A stretch of DNA of 64,000 nucleotides from Flavipsychrobacter sp. (GCA_016787265.1 JAEUVF010000008.1:372001-436000), one strand, 5' to 3'; counted from the stretch's first letter, positions 53,762-62,594 are shown. The notes: generated by a model from the sequence alone, not told the origin. Program-made: numbers and translations.

Positions 53762-55093
53762 ATGCACACAAGTAATACATCTAAAGGAATTGACTGGTTG
53801 CTGGTAGGCCTGTACATGATACTTTGTGTGATAGGTGTGATAAGTATTTTTGGTGCAACTTATAAAGAGGGTGATCCTATCCTGCAGTCATTTACGTCTT
53901 TCAAAACGGACTACAGCAAGCAGCTGATTTTCTGGATCCTGGCCATGATCATCGCCATCTTTATCATGGTAACGGATTCGAAATTTTTTACGGCAACTGC
54001 CAATTTGTGGTATGCATTCGGAATCGTATTACTATTACTTGTTTTTCCCTTTCATACAGAAATCAAAGGAACCAGGTCAATCATCCGCTTTGGCAGTTTT
54101 CAGTTGCAGCCTGCGGATCTTTGTAAAGTGTTTGTAGCGCTGGCACTTGCCAAATACCTTAGCCGGGTTGAAACGGATTTTTCCAAAACAAGATCACAGT
54201 TAATTGCTACCGCGATTGCACTCACACCAGCAATACTGTCTATTCTTCAACAGGAAACCGGCTTGGCATTGGTTTACTTTTCTTTTTTCCTGGTAATGTT
54301 CCGGGAAGGATTACCTGCAGGCATTTTGATTATCGGTTTCTCTTTTGCTGTACTGGTGGTGGCCACCCTTTTAATGGAGCCGAATACGCTGGCCATGATT
54401 CTTACCGGAATTGCACTGGCTGCAATTTATATTTTGCGCAGACAAATTAAGCGCAGAAAACAAATCCTTGTTACCATTGTCGGGATATGGATGGTTTGCG
54501 TAGGTATTCAGCGGTTCCTGGTTCCTTATGTCTTTGAATCAGTCCTGCAACCTTATCAGGTTAAAAGGATCTACGATACCATTGGTAAAGACTATGTACC
54601 CACCGGAGGTACGGTAGTATTGGAAGAAACCACGACTAAGAAAAAAGATGATGGCGGCGATTACAACGTAAAACAAAGTAAAATCGCAATCGGTAGTGGA
54701 GGTTTTGCAGGGAAAGGTTTATTGAAAGGCACACAAACCCGTTATGATTTTGTTCCTGAACAACGAACTGATTTTATTTTTTGCACCATTGGTGAAGGGT
54801 TTGGGTTCGTGGGAAGTTTTATCCTGATGGCTGTTTATTTTTTATTGCTGATGCGGATCATAACTGTAGCAGAGCGACAACGAAGTGTATTCAGCAGAGC
54901 ATATGCCTATGGAGTAGCATCCGTCCTTTTTTTCCATATTGCGATTAATATCTGCATGACCATCGGTCTTGCTCCGGTTATCGGAATTCCCTTACCCTTT
55001 ATCAGTTATGGCGGAACCTCACTGATCACATTTACTGCTGCACTGTTTATATTAATCCGGTTAGACGCAGACCGGCAAATGGTATTGCGTTAA
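53762..55093 (+). CDS. rodA: SEDS peptidoglycan glycosyltransferase RodA
   Basis: RodA polymerises lipid II together with PBP2. The 443-residue protein has about ten membrane helices and SEDS landmarks (FGSFQLQPADLCKVFVALAL, ILSILQQETGLALVYFSFFL, FIFCTIGEGFGFVGSFIL and GIPLPFISYGGTSLI). A larger than usual hydrophilic loop (about 270-325, rich in T, K and D) lies before the conserved QSKIAIGSGGFAGKG. The metallo-hydrolase gene begins 11 bases later. Confidence 0.95.
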   Translation: MHTSNTSKGIDWLLVGLYMILCVIGVISIFGATYKEGDPILQSFTSFKTDYSKQLIFWILAMIIAIFIMVTDSKFFTATANLWYAFGIVLLLLVFPFHTEIKGTRSIIRFGSFQLQPADLCKVFVALALAKYLSRVETDFSKTRSQLIATAIALTPAILSILQQETGLALVYFSFFLVMFREGLPAGILIIGFSFAVLVVATLLMEPNTLAMILTGIALAAIYILRRQIKRRKQILVTIVGIWMVCVGIQRFLVPYVFESVLQPYQVKRIYDTIGKDYVPTGGTVVLEETTTKKKDDGGDYNVKQSKIAIGSGGFAGKGLLKGTQTRYDFVPEQRTDFIFCTIGEGFGFVGSFILMAVYFLLLMRIITVAERQRSVFSRAYAYGVASVLFFHIAINICMTIGLAPVIGIPLPFISYGGTSLITFTAALFILIRLDADRQMVLR

Positions 55094-55104
55094 ATTTGAC
55101 TACT

Positions 55105-55842
55105 ATGCGAGTTATCCCTCTTTCAGAAGGCAGTTTCACGATTGATGGCACTAAACAGTTTGTACCCTTTGATCACCAGGCCCATGAATTGAATGATCGC
55201 CCCACCGGTAGCTTACTGGTAGAAATTCAGCCCTTTGTAGTTATTACCAGTGAAGATGTTTTATTGCTTGATACCGGATTGGGATTCGAAGTGGATGGAC
55301 GTCCTCAATTAGTTAAAAACCTGATGGATGCGGGTATCAATCCCGGAGAAATCACGAAAGTACTCATGACTCATTTGCATAAGGATCATGCTGGAGGGGT
55401 AAGTCATCGAAATAAGGTGACAGGCAATTTTGAGTTGTCCTTTCCGCAGGCAACCTATTTCGTTCAACGTAAAGAATTGGAATTCGCATTTGAAAAGGGA
55501 TTTCCCTCTTATATGCCGGATGAGCTGGAATGCTTGCGATCTGCACCGCAGGTAGAGCTGCTGGATGGAGATGGCGTGATTGACAGTTACATTCAATACC
55601 AGTTAGTAGGAGGGCATTGTCCTTATCACCAGGTATTTCGCATTGTGGACGGAGGAAGCACTGTCTTCTTTGGAGGAGATAATGCGCCACAACTTCAGCA
55701 GATGAAAAGCAAGTTTGTAGCGAAGTATGATTACGATGGAAAACGTGCGATGGAACTTCGCCAGGAATGGTGGAAAACCGGTCAGGAAAACAACTGGAAA
55801 TTCCTCTTCTACCACGATGTGAAAACCCCCAGCTTCGGTTAA
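55105..55842 (+). CDS. MBL-fold metallo-hydrolase
   Basis: I choose ATG 55105 (245 residues) over a TTG three codons earlier. The metal-binding motif HxHxDH is H90-L-H92-K-D94-H95 in MTHLHKDHAGG. Later ligands lie in VGGHCPYHQVF and FFGGDNAPQ. The architecture is that of quorum-quenching-lactonase-like and general hydrolases of this fold; the substrate is unknown. It follows rodA closely but a cell-wall role is not indicated. Confidence 0.88.
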   Translation: MRVIPLSEGSFTIDGTKQFVPFDHQAHELNDRPTGSLLVEIQPFVVITSEDVLLLDTGLGFEVDGRPQLVKNLMDAGINPGEITKVLMTHLHKDHAGGVSHRNKVTGNFELSFPQATYFVQRKELEFAFEKGFPSYMPDELECLRSAPQVELLDGDGVIDSYIQYQLVGGHCPYHQVFRIVDGGSTVFFGGDNAPQLQQMKSKFVAKYDYDGKRAMELRQEWWKTGQENNWKFLFYHDVKTPSFG

Positions 55843-55844
55843 AG

Positions 55845-56252
55845 TTAATTATCGCGGAAGCGGGCCCGGTTATCCTGGCGCTGCTGGCGGCGTTCCTGTA
55901 ATTCCTTTTGAACGTAAACGTAGAATTCCTTTTCAGCTTTAAAGAATTGATTCGCCCGTTCTGGTGACAGGGCTTTGCTAAAGGATGCCTGGTATTTTTT
56001 TCTGACCTCCAGCAGCTTTTCTTCACGTTTGAGCTCATCACCCCCCCGGTTCTCCTGCCGAACCTTTTTCAGATCGGCCATATAATCATTGTAGACAGGC
56101 CAGAATTTCTGTGCCTCTTCCGTATTCAGGTTTAGCTTCTTGGTAAGGTAGGCCACTTTCAGCGCTTCCAACCGTTCGCCATCGCGTTGTTGCGCCTGGG
56201 TTACCAATTGAAAAGAGCCTATAAAAAAAAGAAGTGTAAAAATATATTTCAT
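55845..56252 (-). CDS. Spy/CpxP-like small periplasmic protein
   Basis: The 135-residue protein has a signal peptide (MKYIFTLLFFIGSFQLVTQA). An all-helical, highly charged domain follows (AYLTKKLNLNTEEAQKFWPV, YNDYMADLKKVRQENRGG) with an Arg/Gln-rich end. It resembles the Spy/CpxP-like partners often found at the end of ECF sigma operons in Bacteroidota. It follows the anti-sigma-like gene after 10 bases. A chaperone or envelope-stress-sensing role is inference. Confidence 0.75.
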   Translation of the reverse strand: MKYIFTLLFFIGSFQLVTQAQQRDGERLEALKVAYLTKKLNLNTEEAQKFWPVYNDYMADLKKVRQENRGGDELKREEKLLEVRKKYQASFSKALSPERANQFFKAEKEFYVYVQKELQERRQQRQDNRARFRDN

Positions 56253-56262
56253 GCCTTTCCCT

Positions 56263-57069
56263 TTAGTTCATTGAATTTGTGTTTTTGCCATTGAATTCCT
56301 GCAAATATTGCTGCAGGGCTTCATCGCTTACATCCCCCAGAAGATCATGTACTTCCGAACCGGATAACTCTCCAGGCGCAAGTACAGCCGTTCCATAATA
56401 GATGGTACTGGTTGGATTGGTGAATTCCAGCATTTCCTCATCGCTAATCTCACTGATTTCCCTGTTCAGTTGTTTTACGAAAGCCGGATTAACTCCCAGT
56501 GTTTCAGAATCCGGACGAAAATACAGCCAGCCAGCCAGCGCAAGTACCGCAGTAACCACAGCTGCAGCAGCATAGCGTATCCAGGACCTTCCCAGTGAGA
56601 TTACCTTAGAACCGGAGTTCGAAGGAGCTACATGGGTTGTATTTCCTGCGTTATTGCCCGACTGAACTTTGCTCAGTAGTTGCTGAGGCAGCTCCTTAAA
56701 GTACCCGGCTGGTGCAGCATAGGGGCCTGTTCTTCCGACCTTGTTCAGGATTGAACCGGGAGATAGTTCGGAGATTATCCCGGATTGCTTTCCTTCCAGG
56801 GTTGAAATATTCCCAAACTCCTGCTCTGTTCGCTCGAAATATCCCTCCGGTACCGTAAACGGTATTTTTTTTGATAAACCGGCGAGCAGTGGAGAAATAG
56901 CTGCAATTTCGTCCTGAGCTTCAACGGCTTTTACCTGTTGCAGCATTTTTTCAGGGAAATTTTCAAAATACCCGACCGGTACCTTGTAGGGAAGCAGGGA
57001 TTGCTTTCCTACGAGCGCCGGAGCCAACTCCTTCAGTTCCATTTCTATGTTCAGATCGGGTGTCATCAT
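56263..57069 (-). CDS. Anti-sigma-like membrane protein with three PxGYF repeats
   Basis: The 268-residue protein has a cytoplasmic N-terminal half and one membrane helix (about 165-184). The N-terminal half contains three copies of a short repeat: YKVPVGYFENFPEKML (about 28-43), FTVPEGYFERTEQEF (71-85) and YAAPAGYFKELPQQLL (117-132). A periplasmic tail rich in acidic residues follows. It lies 28 bases after the sigma gene, which suggests that the cytoplasmic repeats hold the sigma factor (inference). No zinc-binding anti-sigma motif was seen. Confidence 0.72.
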   Translation of the reverse strand: MMTPDLNIEMELKELAPALVGKQSLLPYKVPVGYFENFPEKMLQQVKAVEAQDEIAAISPLLAGLSKKIPFTVPEGYFERTEQEFGNISTLEGKQSGIISELSPGSILNKVGRTGPYAAPAGYFKELPQQLLSKVQSGNNAGNTTHVAPSNSGSKVISLGRSWIRYAAAAVVTAVLALAGWLYFRPDSETLGVNPAFVKQLNREISEISDEEMLEFTNPTSTIYYGTAVLAPGELSGSEVHDLLGDVSDEALQQYLQEFNGKNTNSMN

Positions 57070-57097
57070 TTATTAGACCCTGCCAGCTTGCCCAGGT

Positions 57098-57643
57098 TTA
57101 ATGATTTAGTAAATAGTCTTCAATTTTTTTGACAGCATGGTGATAAGAAGCTTTCAGTGCTCCTTCAGAGGTATCCAACACACGGCTCATCTCTTCGTAT
57201 GGCATTTCATCATAATATCTTAAACTGAATACAATGCGCTGTTTTTCCGGTAGTTTCTGAATGGCCAACTGCAATTTCCATTCGATTTTCTTCGCATCAA
57301 AGTCTTTGTCTGCCCGAACCTGGTTGGCCAGACCTTCTTCTACGTCAGAAAGTGAAACGGAGGCCTTTTTCTTCTGTTGTTCCAGGAAACTTAAACATTC
57401 ATTGGTTGCTACCCGATAAAGCCAGGTATAGAGTTTCGCGTCTTCCCGAAAATTTTCAAGTCCATTCCATACACGGATAAATACATTCTGCAGCACATCA
57501 TTCGTGTCTTCATGGTTCACCACCATCCGACGGATATGCCAGTATAATCTTTCCTGGTATTTCCTGACAATAGAGGTGTAGGCGCGCTCCCTGGTTTCGG
57601 GCTGCCTGAACTGCGCCAGTAATTCAAGATCGTCTGTTGTCAT
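57098..57643 (-). CDS. ECF sigma factor, RNA polymerase sigma-70 family
   Basis: The 181-residue protein has region 2 (YQERLYWHIRRMVVNHEDTN, DVLQNVFIRVWNGLENF, LYTWLYRVATNECLSFLEQQ) and region 4 (LPEKQRIVFSLRYYDEMPYE, EMSRVLDTSEGALKASYHHA). It leads a three-gene set with the membrane protein and the Spy-like protein. It begins 56 bases after the transketolase gene. No consensus -7 element was found in that gap. Confidence 0.94.
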   Translation of the reverse strand: MTTDDLELLAQFRQPETRERAYTSIVRKYQERLYWHIRRMVVNHEDTNDVLQNVFIRVWNGLENFREDAKLYTWLYRVATNECLSFLEQQKKKASVSLSDVEEGLANQVRADKDFDAKKIEWKLQLAIQKLPEKQRIVFSLRYYDEMPYEEMSRVLDTSEGALKASYHHAVKKIEDYLLNH

Positions 57644-57699
57644 AGTTGAACCGGTCAGAAGGCATTGCCTCTGTATAGGAGGCTTCCCAGCCGGTGAGT

Positions 57700-58653
57700 T
57701 TATTTACGCGTGATAACTTTTTTCGCTGCGGCCACGATATGTTCGGGACTGAGTCCGTACTTTTCGAGTAATTGGGTTGGGGTGCCGCTTTCACCAAACG
57801 TGTCCTGCGTACCAACCATTTCGATAGGAACCGGATCATGCTGGCCCGCAACCCGGGCGATGCTTTCCCCCAGCCCCCCTAATACATTGTGTTCTTCTGC
57901 CGTTACCACACAACGGGTTTTTCGAATCGATTCCAATACTGATTTTTCATCCAGCGGTTTGATGGTATGAATATTTACGATCTCCGCGCTGATTCCTTCT
58001 GCTTCCAGGATCTTTCCTGCTTCTATGGCATTCCAGACCATATGTCCGCATGCAAAAATACTTACATCCGTTCCCTGGCTGAAAAGCTGCGCTTTCCCGA
58101 TCTCAAAGGGCCTGCCTTCTGTAAAAATCGGCCAGACAGGGCGACCAAACCGCAGGTAAACAGGTCCTTCGTACTCAGCAATTGCCAGTGTTGCCAGCCT
58201 GGTTTGTTCATAATCGCATGGCACAATGACAGTCATGCCAGGCAGCATTTTCATTAGGCCGATATCCTCCAGTATCTGGTGTGTGGCACCGTCTTCTCCG
58301 AGTGTGAGACCGGCGTGAGAGGCACAGATCTTGACATTTTTCCCGGAATAGGCTACCGACTGACGAATTTGGTCATAGACCCGTCCGGTGGAAAAATTGG
58401 CGAAGGTGGTGGTAAAGGGTATTTTGCCACCGATTGTCAGGCCTGCGGCAATCCCGATCATATTTGCCTCAGCTATCCCACATTGTATGTATCGCTCGGG
58501 ATTTTCTTTGATAAAGGTTCCAAGTTTCAGTGAGCCGGCCAGATCAGCGGTAAGCGCTACTACATTTGGATTGTTTCTGCCAAGTTCTGTAATGCCATCG
58601 CCAAACCCGCTTCGGGTATCTTTTTTGCCAGTCACCTGGATATCCTTCAACAT
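57700..58653 (-). CDS. Transketolase, C-terminal (pyrimidine-binding) half
   Basis: The 317-residue protein matches the second and third domains of a split transketolase: VALTADLAGSLKLGTFIKEN, IQCGIAEANMIGIAAGLTIG, CASHAGLTLGEDGATHQILE, VYLRFGRPVWPIF and the C-terminal VTAEEHNVLGGLGESIARVA. It needs an N-terminal thiamine-diphosphate-binding partner, usually encoded next to it. That gene is not in the window; galE lies directly upstream. It should act in the pentose phosphate pathway once paired. Confidence 0.92.
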   Translation of the reverse strand: MLKDIQVTGKKDTRSGFGDGITELGRNNPNVVALTADLAGSLKLGTFIKENPERYIQCGIAEANMIGIAAGLTIGGKIPFTTTFANFSTGRVYDQIRQSVAYSGKNVKICASHAGLTLGEDGATHQILEDIGLMKMLPGMTVIVPCDYEQTRLATLAIAEYEGPVYLRFGRPVWPIFTEGRPFEIGKAQLFSQGTDVSIFACGHMVWNAIEAGKILEAEGISAEIVNIHTIKPLDEKSVLESIRKTRCVVTAEEHNVLGGLGESIARVAGQHDPVPIEMVGTQDTFGESGTPTQLLEKYGLSPEHIVAAAKKVITRK

Positions 58654-58680
58654 AATCTAAGAGTTGTTTTGCTAAGATAC

Positions 58681-59736
58681 TTAATTCAGATTGGCCTGTT
58701 GAACCTGGAAGAGATTCTCGTCTTCCTTGAGTTTTTTCTCCCATCTCCAGGCGGTATCCATCATGTCTTCCAAATTGTACTTAAGTTCCCACTCTAGTTC
58801 ATTCACAGCATGTTCGTTGTTGGCATAAATCGCGATAACATCACCGGATCGCCGTGGTCCAATCATATAATTAAGGGCCTGTCCGCTAACTTTTTCAAAT
58901 GCGCGAATTGCTTCCAGTACAGTAACTCCATTTCCGGTACCCAGATTAAAAACCTCGCAGGATTTTTTCCCTTTGCCCTTTATCAGATACTTTAAGGAAA
59001 GCGTATGTGCATGAGCGATATCCGAAACATGGATGAAATCACGCAGACAGGATCCATCCCTGGTATCGTAATCGTTTCCAAAAACAGTAAGTTGTGGAAT
59101 TTTGCCGATGGCAGTCTGTGTGATGGCTGGTACCAGGTTGGCCGGTCGGCCTATGGGTAATTCTCCGATCTGAATACTGGGATGTGCACCAACCGGATTG
59201 AAATACCGAAGCAGGATACACTGGGTTGTATTCACTTTCGCAAATTCACTAATGATCTGCTCACCCATTTGTTTGGTATATCCATAGGGTGATTCGGCTG
59301 GTTTTGGCGGTGTGCTTTCTGTTACCGGAATTTCATCAGGGTTGCCATAAACAGTGCAGGAGGAAGAGAACACGAAATAAGGCACCTTGAATTCCTGAAC
59401 ACATTTAAGCAGATTCAACAGGCTAACCAGGTTGTTTTCAAAATAGAGCAGGGGCTGTTCTACAGATTCTCCAACTGCTTTGTATGCTGCAAAATGAATG
59501 ATTCCGGTTATATCGCTGTTCTCTGCGAAGATGGCATAGGTATCGTCGAAGTTGCACAGATCTACTTTGTAGTTTTTGATTTTTTTGCCGGTGATTTTTT
59601 CAACTCCTTCCAGGATACGTGGCGTGGAACGAGAATTATTGTCAACTGAAATAACTTCAAATCCGTTTTCAACCAGATCAACTAAGGTATGTGAACCAAT
59701 ATAACCACATCCACCGGTAACCAGAATCTTGCTCAT
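58681..59736 (-). CDS. galE: UDP-glucose 4-epimerase
   Basis: GalE interconverts UDP-glucose and UDP-galactose with bound NAD. The 351-residue protein starts with ILVTGGCGYIGSHTLVDL (GxxGxxG), has FSSSCTVYGNPDEIPV and the catalytic YxxxK in SPYGYTKQMGEQI, then RYFNPVGAHPSIQIGE. The length is that of true GalE proteins. It lies 34 bases after rfbA, so surface polysaccharide or nucleotide-sugar supply is the likely context. Confidence 0.94.
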   Translation of the reverse strand: MSKILVTGGCGYIGSHTLVDLVENGFEVISVDNNSRSTPRILEGVEKITGKKIKNYKVDLCNFDDTYAIFAENSDITGIIHFAAYKAVGESVEQPLLYFENNLVSLLNLLKCVQEFKVPYFVFSSSCTVYGNPDEIPVTESTPPKPAESPYGYTKQMGEQIISEFAKVNTTQCILLRYFNPVGAHPSIQIGELPIGRPANLVPAITQTAIGKIPQLTVFGNDYDTRDGSCLRDFIHVSDIAHAHTLSLKYLIKGKGKKSCEVFNLGTGNGVTVLEAIRAFEKVSGQALNYMIGPRRSGDVIAIYANNEHAVNELEWELKYNLEDMMDTAWRWEKKLKEDENLFQVQQANLN

Positions 59737-59770
59737 GGGATCGTTTTAGGTTAATGATATACGTTATAGT

Positions 59771-60637
59771 CTAACCTTCTTTGAGAACAGTCATCAGGTA
59801 TTGACCATAACCGCTCTTTAATAAAGGTTGCGCAATTTTTTCAAGTTGTTCATTGGTGATAAATCCTTTTCTCCAGGCAATCTCTTCAATGCAGGCTACT
59901 TTAATGCCCTGTCTTTGTTCGATCACCTGAACGAAATGTGCCGCTTGCATAAGTGAATCAAACGTGCCTGTATCCAGCCAGGCGGTGCCCCGATCCATAA
60001 TGGAAACCTGAAGTTTACCTCTTTTGAGGTACTCTTTGTTAACATCCGTTATTTCGTATTCTCCCCGAGGGCTTGGCTGCAGGTTGGCTGCAATTTCAAT
60101 TACCTCATTATCATAAAAATATAAACCGGGTACTGCATAATTGCTTTTGGGCTGAACAGGTTTTTCCTCGATGGATATTACCTTGTTATGCTTGTCAAAT
60201 TCAACCACGCCATACCGTTCCGGGTCACTCACCCGATAGGCATAAACAATTCCACCATCGGGGTCGGTATTGTGTGCCAGTTGTGTTCCGAGACCTGCGC
60301 CATAAAAGATATTATCTCCGAGTACAAGTGCAACTTTCTCCTTTCCTATAAAAGGCGCACCTATCACAAAAGCCTGGGCTAATCCATTGGGGGTAGGCTG
60401 CTCAGCATAACTGATTTCCAATCCAACCTCTTGTCCGTTACCCAGTAGTTTTTTAAACAGCGGTAAATCATGTGGGGTGGAAATGATTAAAATTTCCCGG
60501 ATACCCGCCAGCATCAGTGTAGAAAGGGGGTAGTATATCATGGGTTTATCATAAACCGGCATGATCTGTTTGCTGATGGCATAGGTGATTGGATGCAGCC
60601 GTGTGCCAGAGCCACCGGCGAGAATAATTCCTTTCAT
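59771..60637 (-). CDS. rfbA: Glucose-1-phosphate thymidylyltransferase
   Basis: RfbA/RmlA makes dTDP-glucose for dTDP-rhamnose and related sugars. I choose ATG 60637 (288 residues), so the protein begins with the nucleotide-binding [52 protein letters not shown] and [18 protein letters not shown] follow. The other rhamnose genes (rfbB, C, D) are not in the window. It heads the minus-strand run to galE and the transketolase half. Confidence 0.95.
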   Translation of the reverse strand: MKGIILAGGSGTRLHPITYAISKQIMPVYDKPMIYYPLSTLMLAGIREILIISTPHDLPLFKKLLGNGQEVGLEISYAEQPTPNGLAQAFVIGAPFIGKEKVALVLGDNIFYGAGLGTQLAHNTDPDGGIVYAYRVSDPERYGVVEFDKHNKVISIEEKPVQPKSNYAVPGLYFYDNEVIEIAANLQPSPRGEYEITDVNKEYLKRGKLQVSIMDRGTAWLDTGTFDSLMQAAHFVQVIEQRQGIKVACIEEIAWRKGFITNEQLEKIAQPLLKSGYGQYLMTVLKEG

Positions 60638-60686
60638 AGTGCTTAAAATAGTCGGCAATATAAGGCAAATTCTCTATGTGAGCATG

Positions 60687-60715
60687 AAAAAGGGGTGCCG
60701 ACTGACACCCCTTTT
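60687..60715 (-). terminator. Terminator after pit
   Basis: AAAAGGGGTG pairs with CACCCCTTTT (8-base loop); on the minus strand the stem is followed by TTTTT. It lies 18 bases beyond the pit stop. Confidence 0.88.
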
Positions 60716-60732
60716 CAATAGTAAGCGATCGC

Positions 60733-61794
60733 TTAAAATATTGCCTTTATAATAAAATATACAATTGCTGCGATCATTGCTGATACAGGAATTGTGAGGA
60801 TCCATGCCCAGAGCAGGTTGATGGTTACACCCCAGCGAACAGCAGATAACCGTTTGGTAGCACCCACCCCGATAATCGCACCCGTAATGGTATGGGTGGT
60901 ACTTACAGGTATACCCAGCGCTTCAGTCAGGTAGAGGGTAGCGGCTCCAGCAGTTTCTGCACTTACACCTTCCAGCGGAGTAACTTTGGTGATTCGGGTG
61001 CCCATCGTCTTAACGATCTTCCATCCGCCACTCAGGGTGCCTAATGCAATGGCAGTGAAACTGGCAACTGGTACCCACCAGTAATCTTCCACAAAGTGAG
61101 AGAATCGGTGTGCGGAGTCAAGTGTAGTGTAGGCAGTATTGCCATTTTGAACTTCAAAGAAGATAACCGCGGCGCCAATAATACCCATTACTTTTTGCGC
61201 ATCGTTACCACCATGGCCTAAACTGAATAATGCAGATGATACAAGCTGCAAACGCCGGAACCATTTTTCAGCTTTATACGGCACGACTTTTCGACAAATA
61301 TTAAGAATGATTACCGTTATTATATAAGCTATCAGCATCCCTATAACCGGGGCAAGAAAAATAAACAAAAAGGTAGGCAACACTTTTGCATAGTTAATCA
61401 CATCTTCTCCGCTTTTTACGAGTCCGCCTGCATGAGCTACAGCTGCACCCATAAATCCTCCCAGTAATGTATGTGAAGAGCTGGAGGGTATTCCAAACCA
61501 CCATGTCAACAGGTTCCAGGTGATGGCCGCAATCAAACCTGCAAAGATCACTTCCAGCGTAATGAAGTTTTCGTGAACAGACTTGGCGATGGTATTTCCA
61601 ATCTTGAATTCTCCGATCAGGTATTTTGAAATGAAGAAAGCTGCAAAGTTGAAAACAGCTGCCCATAGAACTGCCTGGAAGGGAGTCAACACCTTGGTAG
61701 ATACAATGGTTGCTATAGAGTTGGCTGCATCATGGAAGCCGTTGATATAGTCAAATATCAGAGCTAACACAATGATAATTACCAGGAAAGTCAT
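60733..61794 (-). CDS. pit: Low-affinity inorganic phosphate transporter (PiT family)
   Basis: The 353-residue membrane protein has the duplicated PiT signatures: DYINGFHDAANSIATIVSTK near the N-terminus and FSLGHGGNDAQKVMGIIGAA in the middle. GIPVSTTHTITGAIIGVGAT comes later, and about ten membrane helices are present. It should import phosphate with cations. Its partner gene (DUF47, PhoU-like) lies upstream, with a heptamer array between them. This PiT plus DUF47 pairing is common in bacteria. Confidence 0.95.
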   Translation of the reverse strand: MTFLVIIIVLALIFDYINGFHDAANSIATIVSTKVLTPFQAVLWAAVFNFAAFFISKYLIGEFKIGNTIAKSVHENFITLEVIFAGLIAAITWNLLTWWFGIPSSSSHTLLGGFMGAAVAHAGGLVKSGEDVINYAKVLPTFLFIFLAPVIGMLIAYIITVIILNICRKVVPYKAEKWFRRLQLVSSALFSLGHGGNDAQKVMGIIGAAVIFFEVQNGNTAYTTLDSAHRFSHFVEDYWWVPVASFTAIALGTLSGGWKIVKTMGTRITKVTPLEGVSAETAGAATLYLTEALGIPVSTTHTITGAIIGVGATKRLSAVRWGVTINLLWAWILTIPVSAMIAAIVYFIIKAIF

Positions 61795-61802
61795 GGAGGG
61801 AA

Positions 61803-61879
61803 GTATGAGTTATGAATTATGAAGTATAAATTAGGAAGTAAGAAGTGTAAAGTCTCACGTCTCACGTCTCACATCTCAC
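61803..61879. repeat. Eleven contiguous heptamers between the DUF47 gene and pit
   Basis: On the plus strand the units are GTATGAG, TTATGAA, TTATGAA, GTATAAA, TTAGGAA, GTAAGAA, GTGTAAA, GTCTCAC, GTCTCAC, GTCTCAC, ATCTCAC, without a break in the 7-base register. The unit type switches strand between the seventh and eighth units. The right end is 9 bases from the DUF47 stop and the left end 8 bases from the pit start. Confidence 0.92.
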
Positions 61880-61888
61880 TTCGTTGTT

Positions 61889-62536
61889 TTATGCATATTT
61901 AATGATGATGCTTTCAATTACATTGGCGGCGTCTTCACATTTGTCAGTAACAATTTCCATTACCTGGTAGATCTCTCTTTTTTTGATCACTTCTTTTGCG
62001 TCGGGTTCGGTTTCAAAGAGACGATCAATGCTCAGGTCAAATATATCATCTGCCTGATTTTCGATACTGTTCACTTTTACCAGTGCGTCAGTGATCTGGC
62101 GCATATTTTTCATATTACGCAGTTCAATTACCGCGTTCTTAATATGCTCTGCCCCCTGTTCAATCAGGTCTGCCATCTTCTGAATGCCAGGATCATTTGG
62201 ATTTACTTTGTAAAAGTTTATTTTTTTGGCCGAAGCGAAAATATAATCACAGATATCATCCAGTGCTGTTGCCAGGTAATGAATATCTTCCCGGTCAAAT
62301 GGGGTTATGAAATTTCTTCCGAGCTCGGTAAATATCTTGTGCGTCAGATCATCATTAACATGCTCCAGATCCTCCATTTTTGAAATCAGTCCCGCTCTTT
62401 TATCGAAATCCGATTCACTTACCACATCTTTCATCAGGGCACCCATTTTGGCAACCGTGTTTGCGACTTCTTCGAAAAGGGAATAAAAAACTTTATCCTT
62501 AGGAGTGAACAGTTTCAGGATCGAGGACAGTGACAT
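61889..62536 (-). CDS. DUF47/PhoU-like phosphate transport regulator
   Basis: I choose ATG 62536 (MSLSSILKLFTPKDKVFYSL, 215 residues), the conserved start of this family; the upstream frame overlaps the promoter region. The protein is all-helical with PhoU-like bundles: FEEVANTVAKMGALMKDV, KMEDLEHVNDDLTHKIFTEL, TPFDREDIHYLATALDDICD and NQADDIFDLSIDRLF. Such proteins control PiT transporters encoded beside them. An exact -7 element lies upstream, and PhoB-like boxes are in the divergent gap to the porin. Confidence 0.93.
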   Translation of the reverse strand: MSLSSILKLFTPKDKVFYSLFEEVANTVAKMGALMKDVVSESDFDKRAGLISKMEDLEHVNDDLTHKIFTELGRNFITPFDREDIHYLATALDDICDYIFASAKKINFYKVNPNDPGIQKMADLIEQGAEHIKNAVIELRNMKNMRQITDALVKVNSIENQADDIFDLSIDRLFETEPDAKEVIKKREIYQVMEIVTDKCEDAANVIESIIIKYA

Positions 62537-62550
62537 AACTAAATTTTGCG

Positions 62551-62558
62551 CAAAAATA
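62551..62558 (-). promoter_or_regulatory. Bacteroidota -7 promoter element for DUF47-pit
   Basis: The minus strand reads TATTTTTG, an exact TAnnTTTG match, 14 bases before the DUF47 ATG. Confidence 0.5.
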
Positions 62559-62594
62559 GACTGCTTTATCCTGTTGAGGGATGCGGATGGCTTT

